Positions 8,112 to 15,295 of a stretch of DNA of 64,000 nucleotides are shown here, piece by piece. The stretch's first letter is position 1, and every line of letters starts with the position of its first letter. The position numbers and the translations under genes were made by a program. Source of the stretch: Streptomyces sp. 1222.5. Its GTDB lineage: Bacteria; Actinomycetota; Actinomycetes; Streptomycetales; Streptomycetaceae. The notes under the pieces are model-generated. The model did no database searches, was not told the origin of the DNA, and saw only the letters and a program-made list of their open reading frames with translations. The stretch lies in assembly GCF_900105245.1 (NCBI RefSeq), contig NZ_FNSZ01000001.1:4030001-4094000 (forward strand), written 5' to 3'.

Positions 8112-8819
8112 ATGCTCAGGATCATGCCCGTAGGCGACTCGATGACGATCGGGAGCGCGGGCGAACACACGTGGCGTCACCGGCTGTGGCGGCACCTGTG
8201 CACGACGTACGGCGGACCGTTCACCCTCGTCGGCCCGCGCGAGGAGCTGTACGACAAGGGCGCCGACGCGCCGACGTCCCTCGCCTACGCCGATCCCGGC
8301 TTCCCGCGCGCCCACCTGGCGGGCTGGGGCGAGGGCTGGCTGCACATGGCCCCGCTGATCGGCGACGCGGTCCGTGCGCACCGGCCCGACGTCCTGCTGG
8401 TCTCCCTGGGCCTGATCGACCTGGGCTTCTACACGAACGCCGAGCAGACGGCCGAGAACGTGCGGGCGTTCGTCGCCGAGGCCCGCGCGGTCCGCCCGCG
8501 CATCCGCATGGTGCTGCTCCCCGTGATCCCGAACGTCCGGGCCGACGCGGACGCGTCCTTCGCCGCCGAGGTGGACGCCTTCAACGTGCTGCTCGCCAAG
8601 ACGGTGGCCGACGTGGACGAGCCCCGCGCACCGGTCCTGCTGGCCTCGACGCCCGAGTCGTGGGACATCCACACCGACACCTACGACGGCACGCATCCGA
8701 ACGCGAACGGCGAGCACCGCATCGCGGAGGCGTTCGCCACGGCGATGCGGGAGGCATGGGACATCGGCGGACCCTACGCACCCGTCCCGGCCCGACCCGG
8801 CAGGGCGGCCTCCGGGTGA
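8112..8819 (+). CDS. SGNH/GDSL-family hydrolase
   Basis: 235 residues. Block I is VGDSMTIGSAG with nucleophile Ser10, and block V is DGTHPNANGEH with Asp192 and His195, so the catalytic residues of an SGNH esterase/lipase are present. The block III Asn region is unusual: the sequence reads LGLIDLGF where GxND is usual, so the oxyanion-hole Asn appears replaced. No signal peptide is visible, so it should be cytoplasmic; the substrate is unknown. Divergent from the propeller-like gene (89-base gap) and convergent with the aldo/keto reductase across a palindromic terminator. Confidence 0.85.
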   Translation: MLRIMPVGDSMTIGSAGEHTWRHRLWRHLCTTYGGPFTLVGPREELYDKGADAPTSLAYADPGFPRAHLAGWGEGWLHMAPLIGDAVRAHRPDVLLVSLGLIDLGFYTNAEQTAENVRAFVAEARAVRPRIRMVLLPVIPNVRADADASFAAEVDAFNVLLAKTVADVDEPRAPVLLASTPESWDIHTDTYDGTHPNANGEHRIAEAFATAMREAWDIGGPYAPVPARPGRAASG

Positions 8820-8883
8820 ATCGGCGGAGCCGTCGGCTCCCACTCGCTTCGACGCGAGCGGAAGGCGACGGCCCCTCACCCGG
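8812..8883. terminator. multi-stem palindromic terminator
   Basis: Between two convergent genes. Outer arms CCGGGTGA (8812-8819) and TCACCCGG (8876-8883) pair; inside them GCCGTCG (8829-8835) pairs with CGACGGC (8866-8872), enclosing a smaller CTCGC/GCGAG stem. An alternative GGAGCC/GGCTCC hairpin overlaps. The 5' arm includes the SGNH stop codon. Works for both strands. Confidence 0.7.
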
Positions 8884-8893
8884 ACCCGCTACC

Positions 8894-9880
8894 TCACCAT
8901 GCGAAGGCTTCGGGAGACGGTCCCGGACCGGGGAAGATCTCATCCAGGGACGTCAGCAGCTCCTCGCTCAGCTCCAGCTCCAGGGCGCGCAGCGCCGAGT
9001 CCAGCTGCTCCCGCGTGCGCGGGCCCACGATCGGGCCGGTGACGCCGGGCCGGGTCAGCAGCCAGGCCAGCGCCGCCTCACCGTGCTCCAGGCCGTGCTT
9101 GTCGAGGAGGTCCTCGTACGCCTGGATCTGCTCGCGGGTCTTGCTGTCCTTGAGCGCGTCGGCGGCGCGGCCGCTCGCCCGGCGCCCCTGTGCGGCCTCC
9201 TTCTTGAGGACGCCGCCGAGCAGTCCTCCGTGCAGCGGTGACCAGGGGATGACACCGAGCCCGTAGTCCTCCGCGGCGGGGATGACCTCCATCTCGGCGC
9301 GGCGCTCGGCGAGGTTGTAGAGGCACTGCTCGCTGACCAGGCCCATACGGCCCTGCCGGGCGGCGGTCTCGTTGGCCTGGGCGATCTTGTAGCCGGGGAA
9401 GTTGGACGAACCCGCGTAGAGGATCTTGCCCTGCTGGACCAGGACGTCGATCGCCTGCCAGATCTCCTCGAACGGGGTCGACCGGTCGATGTGATGGAAC
9501 TGGTAGATGTCGATGTAGTCCGTCTGCAGCCGCTTGAGGGAGGCGTCGACGGCCCGGCGGATGTTCACCGCGGAGAGCTTGTCGTGGTTGGGCCAGACGT
9601 CCCCGTCGCCCGACATGTTCCCGTACACCTTGGTGGCGAGGACCGTCCTGTCGCGCCGGCCGCCCTGGGCGAACCAGGCACCGATGATCTCCTCGGTGCG
9701 GCCCTTGTTCTCACCCCACCCGTAGACGTTGGCCGTGTCCACGAAGTTCAGACCTGCGTCGAGAGCGGCGTCCATGATGCCGTGGCTGGTTGATTCGTCT
9801 GTCTGCGGACCGAAGTTCATCGTGCCGAGAACGAGTCGGCTGACCTTGAGTCCGGTACGTCCGAGCTGCGTGTACTTCAT
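8894..9880 (-). CDS. aldo/keto reductase
   Basis: 328 residues, TIM-barrel NADPH-dependent reductase of the YghZ/potassium-channel-beta-like branch. The catalytic tetrad is visible: Asp48, Tyr53 (VDTANVYGWGENKG), Lys84 (LATKVYGN) and His129/130 (IYQFHHID). The family signatures GSSNFPGYKIAQ and TGPIVGPRTREQLDSALRAL are also present. Substrate unknown; such enzymes reduce a range of aldehydes including methylglyoxal. ATG 9880 is preceded by GGTGA. It is transcribed alone, with the small membrane-peptide gene 76 bases upstream on the same strand. Confidence 0.93.
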   Translation of the reverse strand: MKYTQLGRTGLKVSRLVLGTMNFGPQTDESTSHGIMDAALDAGLNFVDTANVYGWGENKGRTEEIIGAWFAQGGRRDRTVLATKVYGNMSGDGDVWPNHDKLSAVNIRRAVDASLKRLQTDYIDIYQFHHIDRSTPFEEIWQAIDVLVQQGKILYAGSSNFPGYKIAQANETAARQGRMGLVSEQCLYNLAERRAEMEVIPAAEDYGLGVIPWSPLHGGLLGGVLKKEAAQGRRASGRAADALKDSKTREQIQAYEDLLDKHGLEHGEAALAWLLTRPGVTGPIVGPRTREQLDSALRALELELSEELLTSLDEIFPGPGPSPEAFAW

Positions 9881-9956
9881 GGGTCACCAGCCAACTGCTT
9901 CGAGTCCGCTCCAGGCAAGGAGCGGCTCTCTCCCTTCGCACGGCACGCGCGGGGAA

Positions 9957-10043
9957 CTACCTGACGGCCGCCGCGACGGCGACCACGACGAACATCAGCA
10001 CAAGCACACCGGCCATGATCCGGTTCCGCGTCTTCGGGTCCAC
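9957..10043 (-). CDS. 28-residue single-span membrane peptide
   Basis: Short frame from GTG 10043 to TAG 9957: a basic N terminus (MDPKTRNR) followed by one uninterrupted hydrophobic segment (IMAGVLVLMFVVVAVAAAV) and a final Arg. GGGGG lies just before the start. The composition is what a real one-span membrane microprotein should have, and I recall near-identical small proteins annotated in other Streptomyces, though I could not check. It lies between the aldo/keto reductase and the RNA phosphodiesterase on the same strand. Function unknown. Confidence 0.6.
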   Translation of the reverse strand: MDPKTRNRIMAGVLVLMFVVVAVAAAVR

Positions 10044-10053
10044 GCCCCCGAGC

Positions 10054-10626
10054 CTAACCAACCCCGCCGAGTGGCCGGCGGGCAACCGCCTCGTACCGCG
10101 GCTGCTCCCCCGGCACCCCGGACCGCGGCAGATTGCTGCGCACCAGCACCAGCTCGCCCACCGTCCAGGGCCGGCCGGTGAAGCCGTGCAGCAGCTCGGT
10201 GTACGGCCGGACGTCGAGGGAGTCCCGGCTGCGCGCCACCGTCAGGTGGGCCTTGTACCGCCGGTGCTCGCCCATCGGCACGCCCGCCTTCCGGGCCGCC
10301 GCCTCCGCCCGGTCGGCCAGCAGCCGCAGCGCCTCCACGTCCCCCGCGGCCCCCGTCCACAGGGCCTTGCCGTGACCGAACTGACCGCCGCCGGACAGGG
10401 CCAGCTCGAACGGCGCCGTACGGCGGGCCGCGCTCGCGAGGCGCTCCGACAGCTCCGGTACGAGATCGTCGGCGACCTCGCCGTAGAAGGCGAGGGTGAA
10501 GTGCCAGCCCGGGCGGTGGGTCCAGCGCAGCCGCTCCGCGCCGGGAAGCCGCCGCAACTCGGCGACCTCGGCGGCGAGTTCCTGGACGACGTGCTCCGGC
10601 GGGAGCACCGCCGCGAAGAGTCTCAT
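10054..10626 (-). CDS. thpR: RNA 2',3'-cyclic phosphodiesterase (LigT/ThpR)
   Basis: 190 residues of the 2H phosphoesterase superfamily. The two HxT motifs are at His42-Phe-Thr44 (WHFTLAF) and His127-Leu-Thr129 (AHLTVAR), the usual spacing for enzymes that open 2',3'-cyclic phosphate ends of RNA. ATG 10626 was chosen since MRLFAAVLPP is the canonical start of the family and AAGGTG lies five bases upstream; an ATG ten codons earlier would leave no room before the divergent gene. Divergent from a GNAT gene 39 bases away. Confidence 0.92.
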   Translation of the reverse strand: MRLFAAVLPPEHVVQELAAEVAELRRLPGAERLRWTHRPGWHFTLAFYGEVADDLVPELSERLASAARRTAPFELALSGGGQFGHGKALWTGAAGDVEALRLLADRAEAAARKAGVPMGEHRRYKAHLTVARSRDSLDVRPYTELLHGFTGRPWTVGELVLVRSNLPRSGVPGEQPRYEAVARRPLGGVG

Positions 10627-10665
10627 GCCTTCACCTTCCCAGACCGACGTGGGCATGATGGACCG

Positions 10666-11181
10666 ATGACGATCATCATCCGCGAAGGCGGCCCCGACGA
10701 CGCTCCCCTGATCCTCGGCATGCTGGACAGCTCGGTGGAGTGGCTGGTCTCACAGGGCCGGACCGGGCAGTGGGGGACCGAGCCCTGGTCGGGCGATCCC
10801 CGGGCGGTGGACCTGGTGCAGCGGTACGCCAGCACGGGCACGCCGTACTTCGCCGAGATAGACGGCGTCCCGGCGGCCACGCTGACCCTCAGCGAGGGCC
10901 CGGGCCCCTATCTGGAGCCCGCCGACGAGCCCGAGCGCTACATCCACCTGCTCGCCTCCGACCGCCGGTTCAAGGGGCGGGGCGCCGGTGCCGCGCTGCT
11001 CGCCCACGCGGCCCAGGTGACCCGGCGGGCGGGGATCTCCCTGCTGCGGGTGGACTGCTACGCGGGCGACGACGGCAAGCTGGTCGCCTACTACGAGAGC
11101 AACGGATTCATCCGGACCGAGCCCTTCACCCACGGGGCGAACGCCTGGCCCGGCCAGGTGCTGGCCCGGAGGGTCCTGTAG
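10666..11181 (+). CDS. GNAT-family N-acetyltransferase
   Basis: 171 residues. The acetyl-CoA binding loop is RRFKGRGAGAALLAHA (R/Q-x-x-G-x-G/A pattern) followed by the GNAT C-terminal YYESNGF motif. N-terminal TIIIREGGPDDA is the usual first strand. Substrate cannot be told. ATG 10666 is the first in-frame ATG after the divergent ThpR start and begins at the expected beta strand. Convergent with the MFS gene, whose stop is 28 bases downstream. Confidence 0.9.
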   Translation: MTIIIREGGPDDAPLILGMLDSSVEWLVSQGRTGQWGTEPWSGDPRAVDLVQRYASTGTPYFAEIDGVPAATLTLSEGPGPYLEPADEPERYIHLLASDRRFKGRGAGAALLAHAAQVTRRAGISLLRVDCYAGDDGKLVAYYESNGFIRTEPFTHGANAWPGQVLARRVL

Positions 11182-11209
11182 CGGACCCTCCGGCGCCGGC
11201 GCGGCGGGT

Positions 11210-12556
11210 TCAGGCCGCCGTCGCCAGTTGTTCCCGCTCGCGCGGGACGAAGCGGACCCGCGGATGGCCCCGGTGCCAGCCCACCGCGAGGCGCAGGCCC
11301 CCGATGCGGGTGAGGACCAGGCCGATGCCGGCCGCGGCGACGGCGGAGACGACACCGCCGAGGGCGAAGCCGACCCGGGCGCCGTAGGTGTCGGTGATCC
11401 AGCCGACCACGGGTGCGCCCAGCGGCGTCCCGCCCATGAACACCATCATGAACAGGGCCATGACCCGACCGCGCATGGCCGGGTCGGTGGCCATCTGCAC
11501 GGCGGTGTTCGCGGTGACGTTCACCGTGAGCCCGAAGATCCCGATGGGCACCATGAGCAGCGCGAACAGCCAGTACGACGGCGCCACGGCGGCCACCGTC
11601 TCCAGGGTGCCGAAGGCCACCGCGGCGGCGATCAGGACCCGCAGCCGGGCCGTGCCGCGCCGGGCGGCGAGCAGGGCGCCGATCAGGGAGCCGACGGCCA
11701 TCAGGGTGTTGAAGAGGCTGTAGGAGCCGGCGCCGGAGCGGAACACGTCGTCCGCGTAGGCCGACAGCCACACCGGGAAGTTGAAGCCGAAGGTGCCGAT
11801 GAAGCCCACCAGGACGATCGGCCAGATCAGCTCCGGCCGCTTGGCGACGTAGTCCAGGCCCTCCCGCAGCTGGCCCTTGCCGCGGGGCGCGCGTTCGACC
11901 ACGTGCAGGTCGCGGGCGCGCATCAGCAGCAGGCCGGCGATGGGCGCGGCGAAGGACAGGCCGTTGGCGAGGAACGCCCAGCCGGTGCCCACGCCGGTGA
12001 TCATCAGACCGGCGACGGCGGGGCCGACCAGGCGGGCCGACTGGAAGTTCGCGGAATTCAGGCTGACCGCGTTCTGCAGCTGCTCGGGGCCGACCATCTC
12101 GGAGACGAACGACTGCCGGGCCGGGTTGTCGAGCACGGTGGCGAGGCCGACGGCGAAGGCGGCGACGTACACGTGCCACACCTGGACGTGCCCGGAGAGG
12201 GTCAGGAAGGCCAGGGCGAGGCCGGTGAGGGCCATCGACGCCTGGGTGACCAGGAGCGTCGGCCGCTTGGGCAGGCGGTCCACGAGGACGCCGCCGTAGA
12301 GGCCGAAGAGCAGCATCGGCAGGAACTGCAGGGCCGTGGTGATGCCCACGGCCGCCGAGGAGCCGGTGAGGCTGAGGACGAGCCAGTCCTGTGCGATGCG
12401 CTGCATCCAGGTGCCGGTGTTCGAGACGACCTGGCCGAGGAAGAAGAGGCGGTAGTTCCGGATCTTCAGCGAGCTGAACATCGAGGACTTGCGGGGAACG
12501 GGGGTAGTGGGTGTGCTCGGTGCGGGGGCGGAAGGTGCTCCGGATCCCGAACTCAA
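11210..12556 (-). CDS. MFS transporter, probable drug efflux
   Basis: 448 residues with about twelve hydrophobic spans; the DHA-like signature VDRLPKRPTLLVTQ between spans two and three and a conserved LDNPARQSFVSEMVG motif mark the enterobactin-exporter/DHA3 branch of MFS. The start is unusual: TTG at 12556, eight bases behind GAGGAGG, giving MSSGSGAPSAP and a Pro/Ser/Thr-rich cytoplasmic lead before MFSSLKIRNYRLFF. The MarR regulator ends 26 bases upstream on the same strand, so the two form an operon under the MarR operator at 13024-13053. Efflux of a toxic compound sensed by MarR is the natural inference. Confidence 0.9.
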   Translation of the reverse strand: MSSGSGAPSAPAPSTPTTPVPRKSSMFSSLKIRNYRLFFLGQVVSNTGTWMQRIAQDWLVLSLTGSSAAVGITTALQFLPMLLFGLYGGVLVDRLPKRPTLLVTQASMALTGLALAFLTLSGHVQVWHVYVAAFAVGLATVLDNPARQSFVSEMVGPEQLQNAVSLNSANFQSARLVGPAVAGLMITGVGTGWAFLANGLSFAAPIAGLLLMRARDLHVVERAPRGKGQLREGLDYVAKRPELIWPIVLVGFIGTFGFNFPVWLSAYADDVFRSGAGSYSLFNTLMAVGSLIGALLAARRGTARLRVLIAAAVAFGTLETVAAVAPSYWLFALLMVPIGIFGLTVNVTANTAVQMATDPAMRGRVMALFMMVFMGGTPLGAPVVGWITDTYGARVGFALGGVVSAVAAAGIGLVLTRIGGLRLAVGWHRGHPRVRFVPREREQLATAA

Positions 12557-12582
12557 AAGGGTCGCCTCCTCGAATGGCGTGC

Positions 12583-13020
12583 TTAAAGGTGTGCGAGCTT
12601 CTCCAGCACGGGGGCGGCGGCGCGCAGTTTGGCCCACTCGTCCTCGTCGAGGGCCTCGACGAGGCCCGCCAGGAACGCGTTGCGCTTGCGGCGGCTCTCC
12701 TCGAGCATGGCCTCGGCCTGCTCGGTCTGGGTGACGACCTTCTGGCGCCGGTCCTCCGGATGCGGCTCCAGCCGGACCAGGCCCTTGGCTTCGAGCAGCG
12801 CGACGATGCGGGTCATCGAGGGCGGCTGGACGTGCTCCTTGCGGGCGAGCTCGCCCGGGGTGGCACTGCCGCAGCGCGCGAGGGTGCCGAGCACCGACAT
12901 CTCGGTGGGGCTCAGCGACTCGTCGACCCGCTGGTGCTTGAGCCGACGGGACAGCCGCATCACGGCGGAGCGGAGGGCGTTCACGGCGGCAGCGTCGTCG
13001 CCATGGGTAAGGTCCGGCAT
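12583..13020 (-). CDS. MarR-family transcriptional regulator
   Basis: 145 residues. Winged helix: SPTEMSVLGTLARCG, then the recognition helix region GELARKEHVQPPSMTRIVALLEAKGL (split: GELARKEHVQ and PPSMTRIVAL) and the wing PEDRRQKVVT, flanked by N- and C-terminal dimer helices. First gene of a two-gene operon with the MFS transporter, which it probably represses. The ATG at 13020 starts four bases from a 30-base palindrome and has no clear ribosome site, so a very short leader and autoregulation are likely. Confidence 0.93.
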   Translation of the reverse strand: MPDLTHGDDAAAVNALRSAVMRLSRRLKHQRVDESLSPTEMSVLGTLARCGSATPGELARKEHVQPPSMTRIVALLEAKGLVRLEPHPEDRRQKVVTQTEQAEAMLEESRRKRNAFLAGLVEALDEDEWAKLRAAAPVLEKLAHL

Positions 13021-13023
13021 GTT

Positions 13024-13053
13024 CTTTAGCGTAACTCATTACTCTCGCTAAAG
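13024..13053. promoter_or_regulatory. operator of the MarR-MFS operon
   Basis: Perfect eight-base arms CTTTAGCG (13024-13031) and CGCTAAAG (13046-13053), with inner GTAA/TTAC half-sites (13031-13034, 13039-13042) on the same axis. It touches the MarR start codon, the usual place for MarR autorepression, and is AT-rich compared with its surroundings. Confidence 0.75.
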
Positions 13054-13174
13054 ACCACTCGACACGCACGCCGTGCCCGTGACTCTGGCCACTGAACCCT
13101 CGGATCACCCGTATGGGTGAGTCGATATCGGAAAGTGACGCATGGGGTGGCCGGATGTGGCGACCCTCGTAGCC

Positions 13175-13357
13175 ATGGGGACCAGTGTGCTCAGCCTGCG
13201 GATGGACGGGGAGCTGCTCGAAAGGCTCCGGCACCACGCGGCCAAAAGGGGGATGAGCGTGCAGGACTATGTGGTCCGCACGCTCATCCGGGACGACTTC
13301 GACGAACGCTTCCAGTCCGCCGTCGAGGAGACGGAGAAGTTCTACGGCGTCACGTGA
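13175..13357 (+). CDS. small ribbon-helix-helix protein
   Basis: 60 residues from ATG 13175; an upstream ATG at 13142 is an alternative and has GGAAAG before it. SVLSLRMDGELLERLRHHAA and KRGMSVQDYVVRTLIRDDF have the ribbon-helix-helix pattern (strand, helix, helix) of CopG/Arc DNA-binding proteins and antitoxins, followed by an acidic tail. No toxin gene is adjacent, so it is more likely a solitary regulator than half of a toxin pair. Divergent from marR, convergent with the purine permease. Confidence 0.75.
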   Translation: MGTSVLSLRMDGELLERLRHHAAKRGMSVQDYVVRTLIRDDFDERFQSAVEETEKFYGVT

Positions 13358-13373
13358 CGCCGCAGGACCCCCG

Positions 13374-14825
13374 TCAGGTGAGGCCGAGGGCCGGCATCAG
13401 GTAGTAGAAGGCGAACACCGCCGAGACGACGTACATCGCGGCCGGGATCTCCCGGGCCCGGCCGGCGGCCAGGCGCAGCACGGTGAAGGTGATGAAGCCC
13501 ATGCCGATGCCGTTGGTGATCGAGTAGGTGAACGGCATCATCAGCATCGTCACGAAGGCCGGGATGGCGATCGTGTAGTCCGCCCAGTCGATCTCCTTGA
13601 CGGAGTTCGACAGGATCAGGAAGCCGACCGCGATCAGCGCCGGGGTGGCCGCCTGGGACGGCACCATCGTGGCGATCGGCGTGAGGAACAGCGCGACCGC
13701 GAAGAGACCGCCGGTGACGACGTTGGCGAGACCCGTGCGGGCGCCCTCGCCGACCCCGGCCGTGGACTCCACGAACGCGGTGGTGGCCGAGGAGGAGCTG
13801 GCACCGCCCGCCGCGACCGCGAGGCCGTCGACGAACAGGACCTTGTTGATGCCGGGCATGTAGCCCTGGGCGTCGGTCAGCTTGGCCTCGTCGCTGACGC
13901 CCATGATCGTGCCCATGGCGTCGAAGAAGCACGACAGCAGAACCGTGAAGACGAAGAGGACTCCGGTCAGCACGCCGACCTTGGAGAAGCCGCCGAACAG
14001 GCTGACCTGGCCGATCAGGCCGAAGTCGGGGGTGGCGACCGGGTTGCCGGGCCACTTCGGGACGGTCAGGCCCCAGGACGGGATGGTGGCGACCGCGTTG
14101 ATGATCACCGCGAGGACGGTCATGCCGACGATCGAGATCAGGATCGCGCCCGGCACCTTGCGGACGATCAGCGCGAAGGTGAGCAGCGCGCCCAGGATGA
14201 AGATCAGCACCGGCCAGCCGGTGAGGTGACCGCCGACGCCGAGCTGGAGCGGGACCGTGGTCTGGGCGGCGTCCGGCATCCGGGTGACGAACCCGGAGTC
14301 GACGAGGCCGATCAGCATGATGAACAGGCCGATACCGATCGAGATGGCCTTGCGCAGGCCGAACGGCACGGCGTTCATCACCCGCTCACGCAGGCCCGTG
14401 GCGACCAGCAGCATCACCACGACGCCGGCCAGCACGACCATGCCCATGGCGTCCGGCCAGCTCATACGGGGCGCGAGCTGGAGCGCGACGACCGAGTTGA
14501 CGCCGAGGCCGGCGGCGAGTGCGATCGGCACGTTGCCGATGACGCCCATCAGCAGCGTGGTGAACGCGGCCGTCACCGCCGTCGCCGTCACCAGCTGGGC
14601 GTTGTCCAGGTGGTGCCCGTACATGTCCTTCGCGCTGCTCAGGATGATCGGGTTCAGCACGATGATGTACGCCATCGCGAAGAAGGTGGCGAGACCGCCC
14701 CGGATCTCGCGGGCGACGGAGCTGCCGCGCTCGGAGATCTTGAAGAAGCGGTCGAGGGCGCCGAAGCCCGGCGTACCGCCCGGCTTCTCGGGGGTGGGGA
14801 CCTTGGCAGGTGCCGAGGTGGACAT
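13374..14825 (-). CDS. NCS2-family guanine/hypoxanthine permease
   Basis: 483 residues, multi-span membrane protein of the AzgA/PbuG-like NCS2 group that imports purine bases with protons. Family signatures are clear: FFAMAYIIVLNPIIL in the first span, ALAAGLGVNSVVALQLAP, and SSSSATTAFVESTAGVGEGARTG (split: ATTAFVEST and GVGEGARTG), with the late KEIDWADYTIAIPAF. ATG 14825 has GAGG six bases upstream; an in-frame ATG six codons earlier is less likely. Monocistronic, divergent from DUF2530. Confidence 0.93.
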   Translation of the reverse strand: MSTSAPAKVPTPEKPGGTPGFGALDRFFKISERGSSVAREIRGGLATFFAMAYIIVLNPIILSSAKDMYGHHLDNAQLVTATAVTAAFTTLLMGVIGNVPIALAAGLGVNSVVALQLAPRMSWPDAMGMVVLAGVVVMLLVATGLRERVMNAVPFGLRKAISIGIGLFIMLIGLVDSGFVTRMPDAAQTTVPLQLGVGGHLTGWPVLIFILGALLTFALIVRKVPGAILISIVGMTVLAVIINAVATIPSWGLTVPKWPGNPVATPDFGLIGQVSLFGGFSKVGVLTGVLFVFTVLLSCFFDAMGTIMGVSDEAKLTDAQGYMPGINKVLFVDGLAVAAGGASSSSATTAFVESTAGVGEGARTGLANVVTGGLFAVALFLTPIATMVPSQAATPALIAVGFLILSNSVKEIDWADYTIAIPAFVTMLMMPFTYSITNGIGMGFITFTVLRLAAGRAREIPAAMYVVSAVFAFYYLMPALGLT

Positions 14826-14975
14826 GCGAGACCTCATCACCAACGGGGTTCCCCCGAGCCTCGTTGGACTTTCATACGAACAGAAGTGGCCAAAGACAAA
14901 CGGTTTCAGTATGAACGTATGAGTCCGAGATCGCTATCTCCGCGCGTAGACCGTGGCGGCCCTTAAGCTGTGCCC

Positions 14976-15242
14976 ATGGCGAAGTGGACCCCCAAGCACG
15001 AGGCGCCGGAGCCCCTGGAGGGGCCCGTGGTCGCCACCATCACCGGCGGCACGATCGTGTGGTTCGTCCTCTTCCTGGTGCAGCTGCCCTTCTACGGCTG
15101 GTTCGACGACCACGGGCACCTGTGGTGGCTGTGGACCTGCCTGGCCGGTGGCGGTCTCGGGCTGATCGGCATCTGGTACGTCCGCCGGAGGGACGCGGCG
15201 ATCAAGCGGTCCGCCGAGCCGACGGCGGTCCCGGCGAAGTAG
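14976..15242 (+). CDS. DUF2530 membrane protein
   Basis: 88 residues beginning MAKWTPKHEAPEPLEGP. Two hydrophobic segments (TIVWFVLFLVQLPFY and LWWLWTCLAGGGLGLIGIWYV) are joined by GWFDDHGH, followed by a basic tail (RRRDAAIKR): the DUF2530 layout of actinobacteria. Function unknown. ATG 14976 is preferred to a GTG at 14970. The CtpE-like ATPase starts 53 bases downstream on the same strand, so they may be cotranscribed. Confidence 0.85.
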   Translation: MAKWTPKHEAPEPLEGPVVATITGGTIVWFVLFLVQLPFYGWFDDHGHLWWLWTCLAGGGLGLIGIWYVRRRDAAIKRSAEPTAVPAK

Positions 15243-15295
15243 CCGTACCGCCGCTCGGCAGGTGGCCGGGCACATCCGCACGTACCGTCGAGAAC

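Noticed and set aside
13142..13357. Ribbon-helix-helix gene as antitoxin of a toxin pair
   Set aside because: No toxin-like gene on either side; neighbours are marR and a purine permease.
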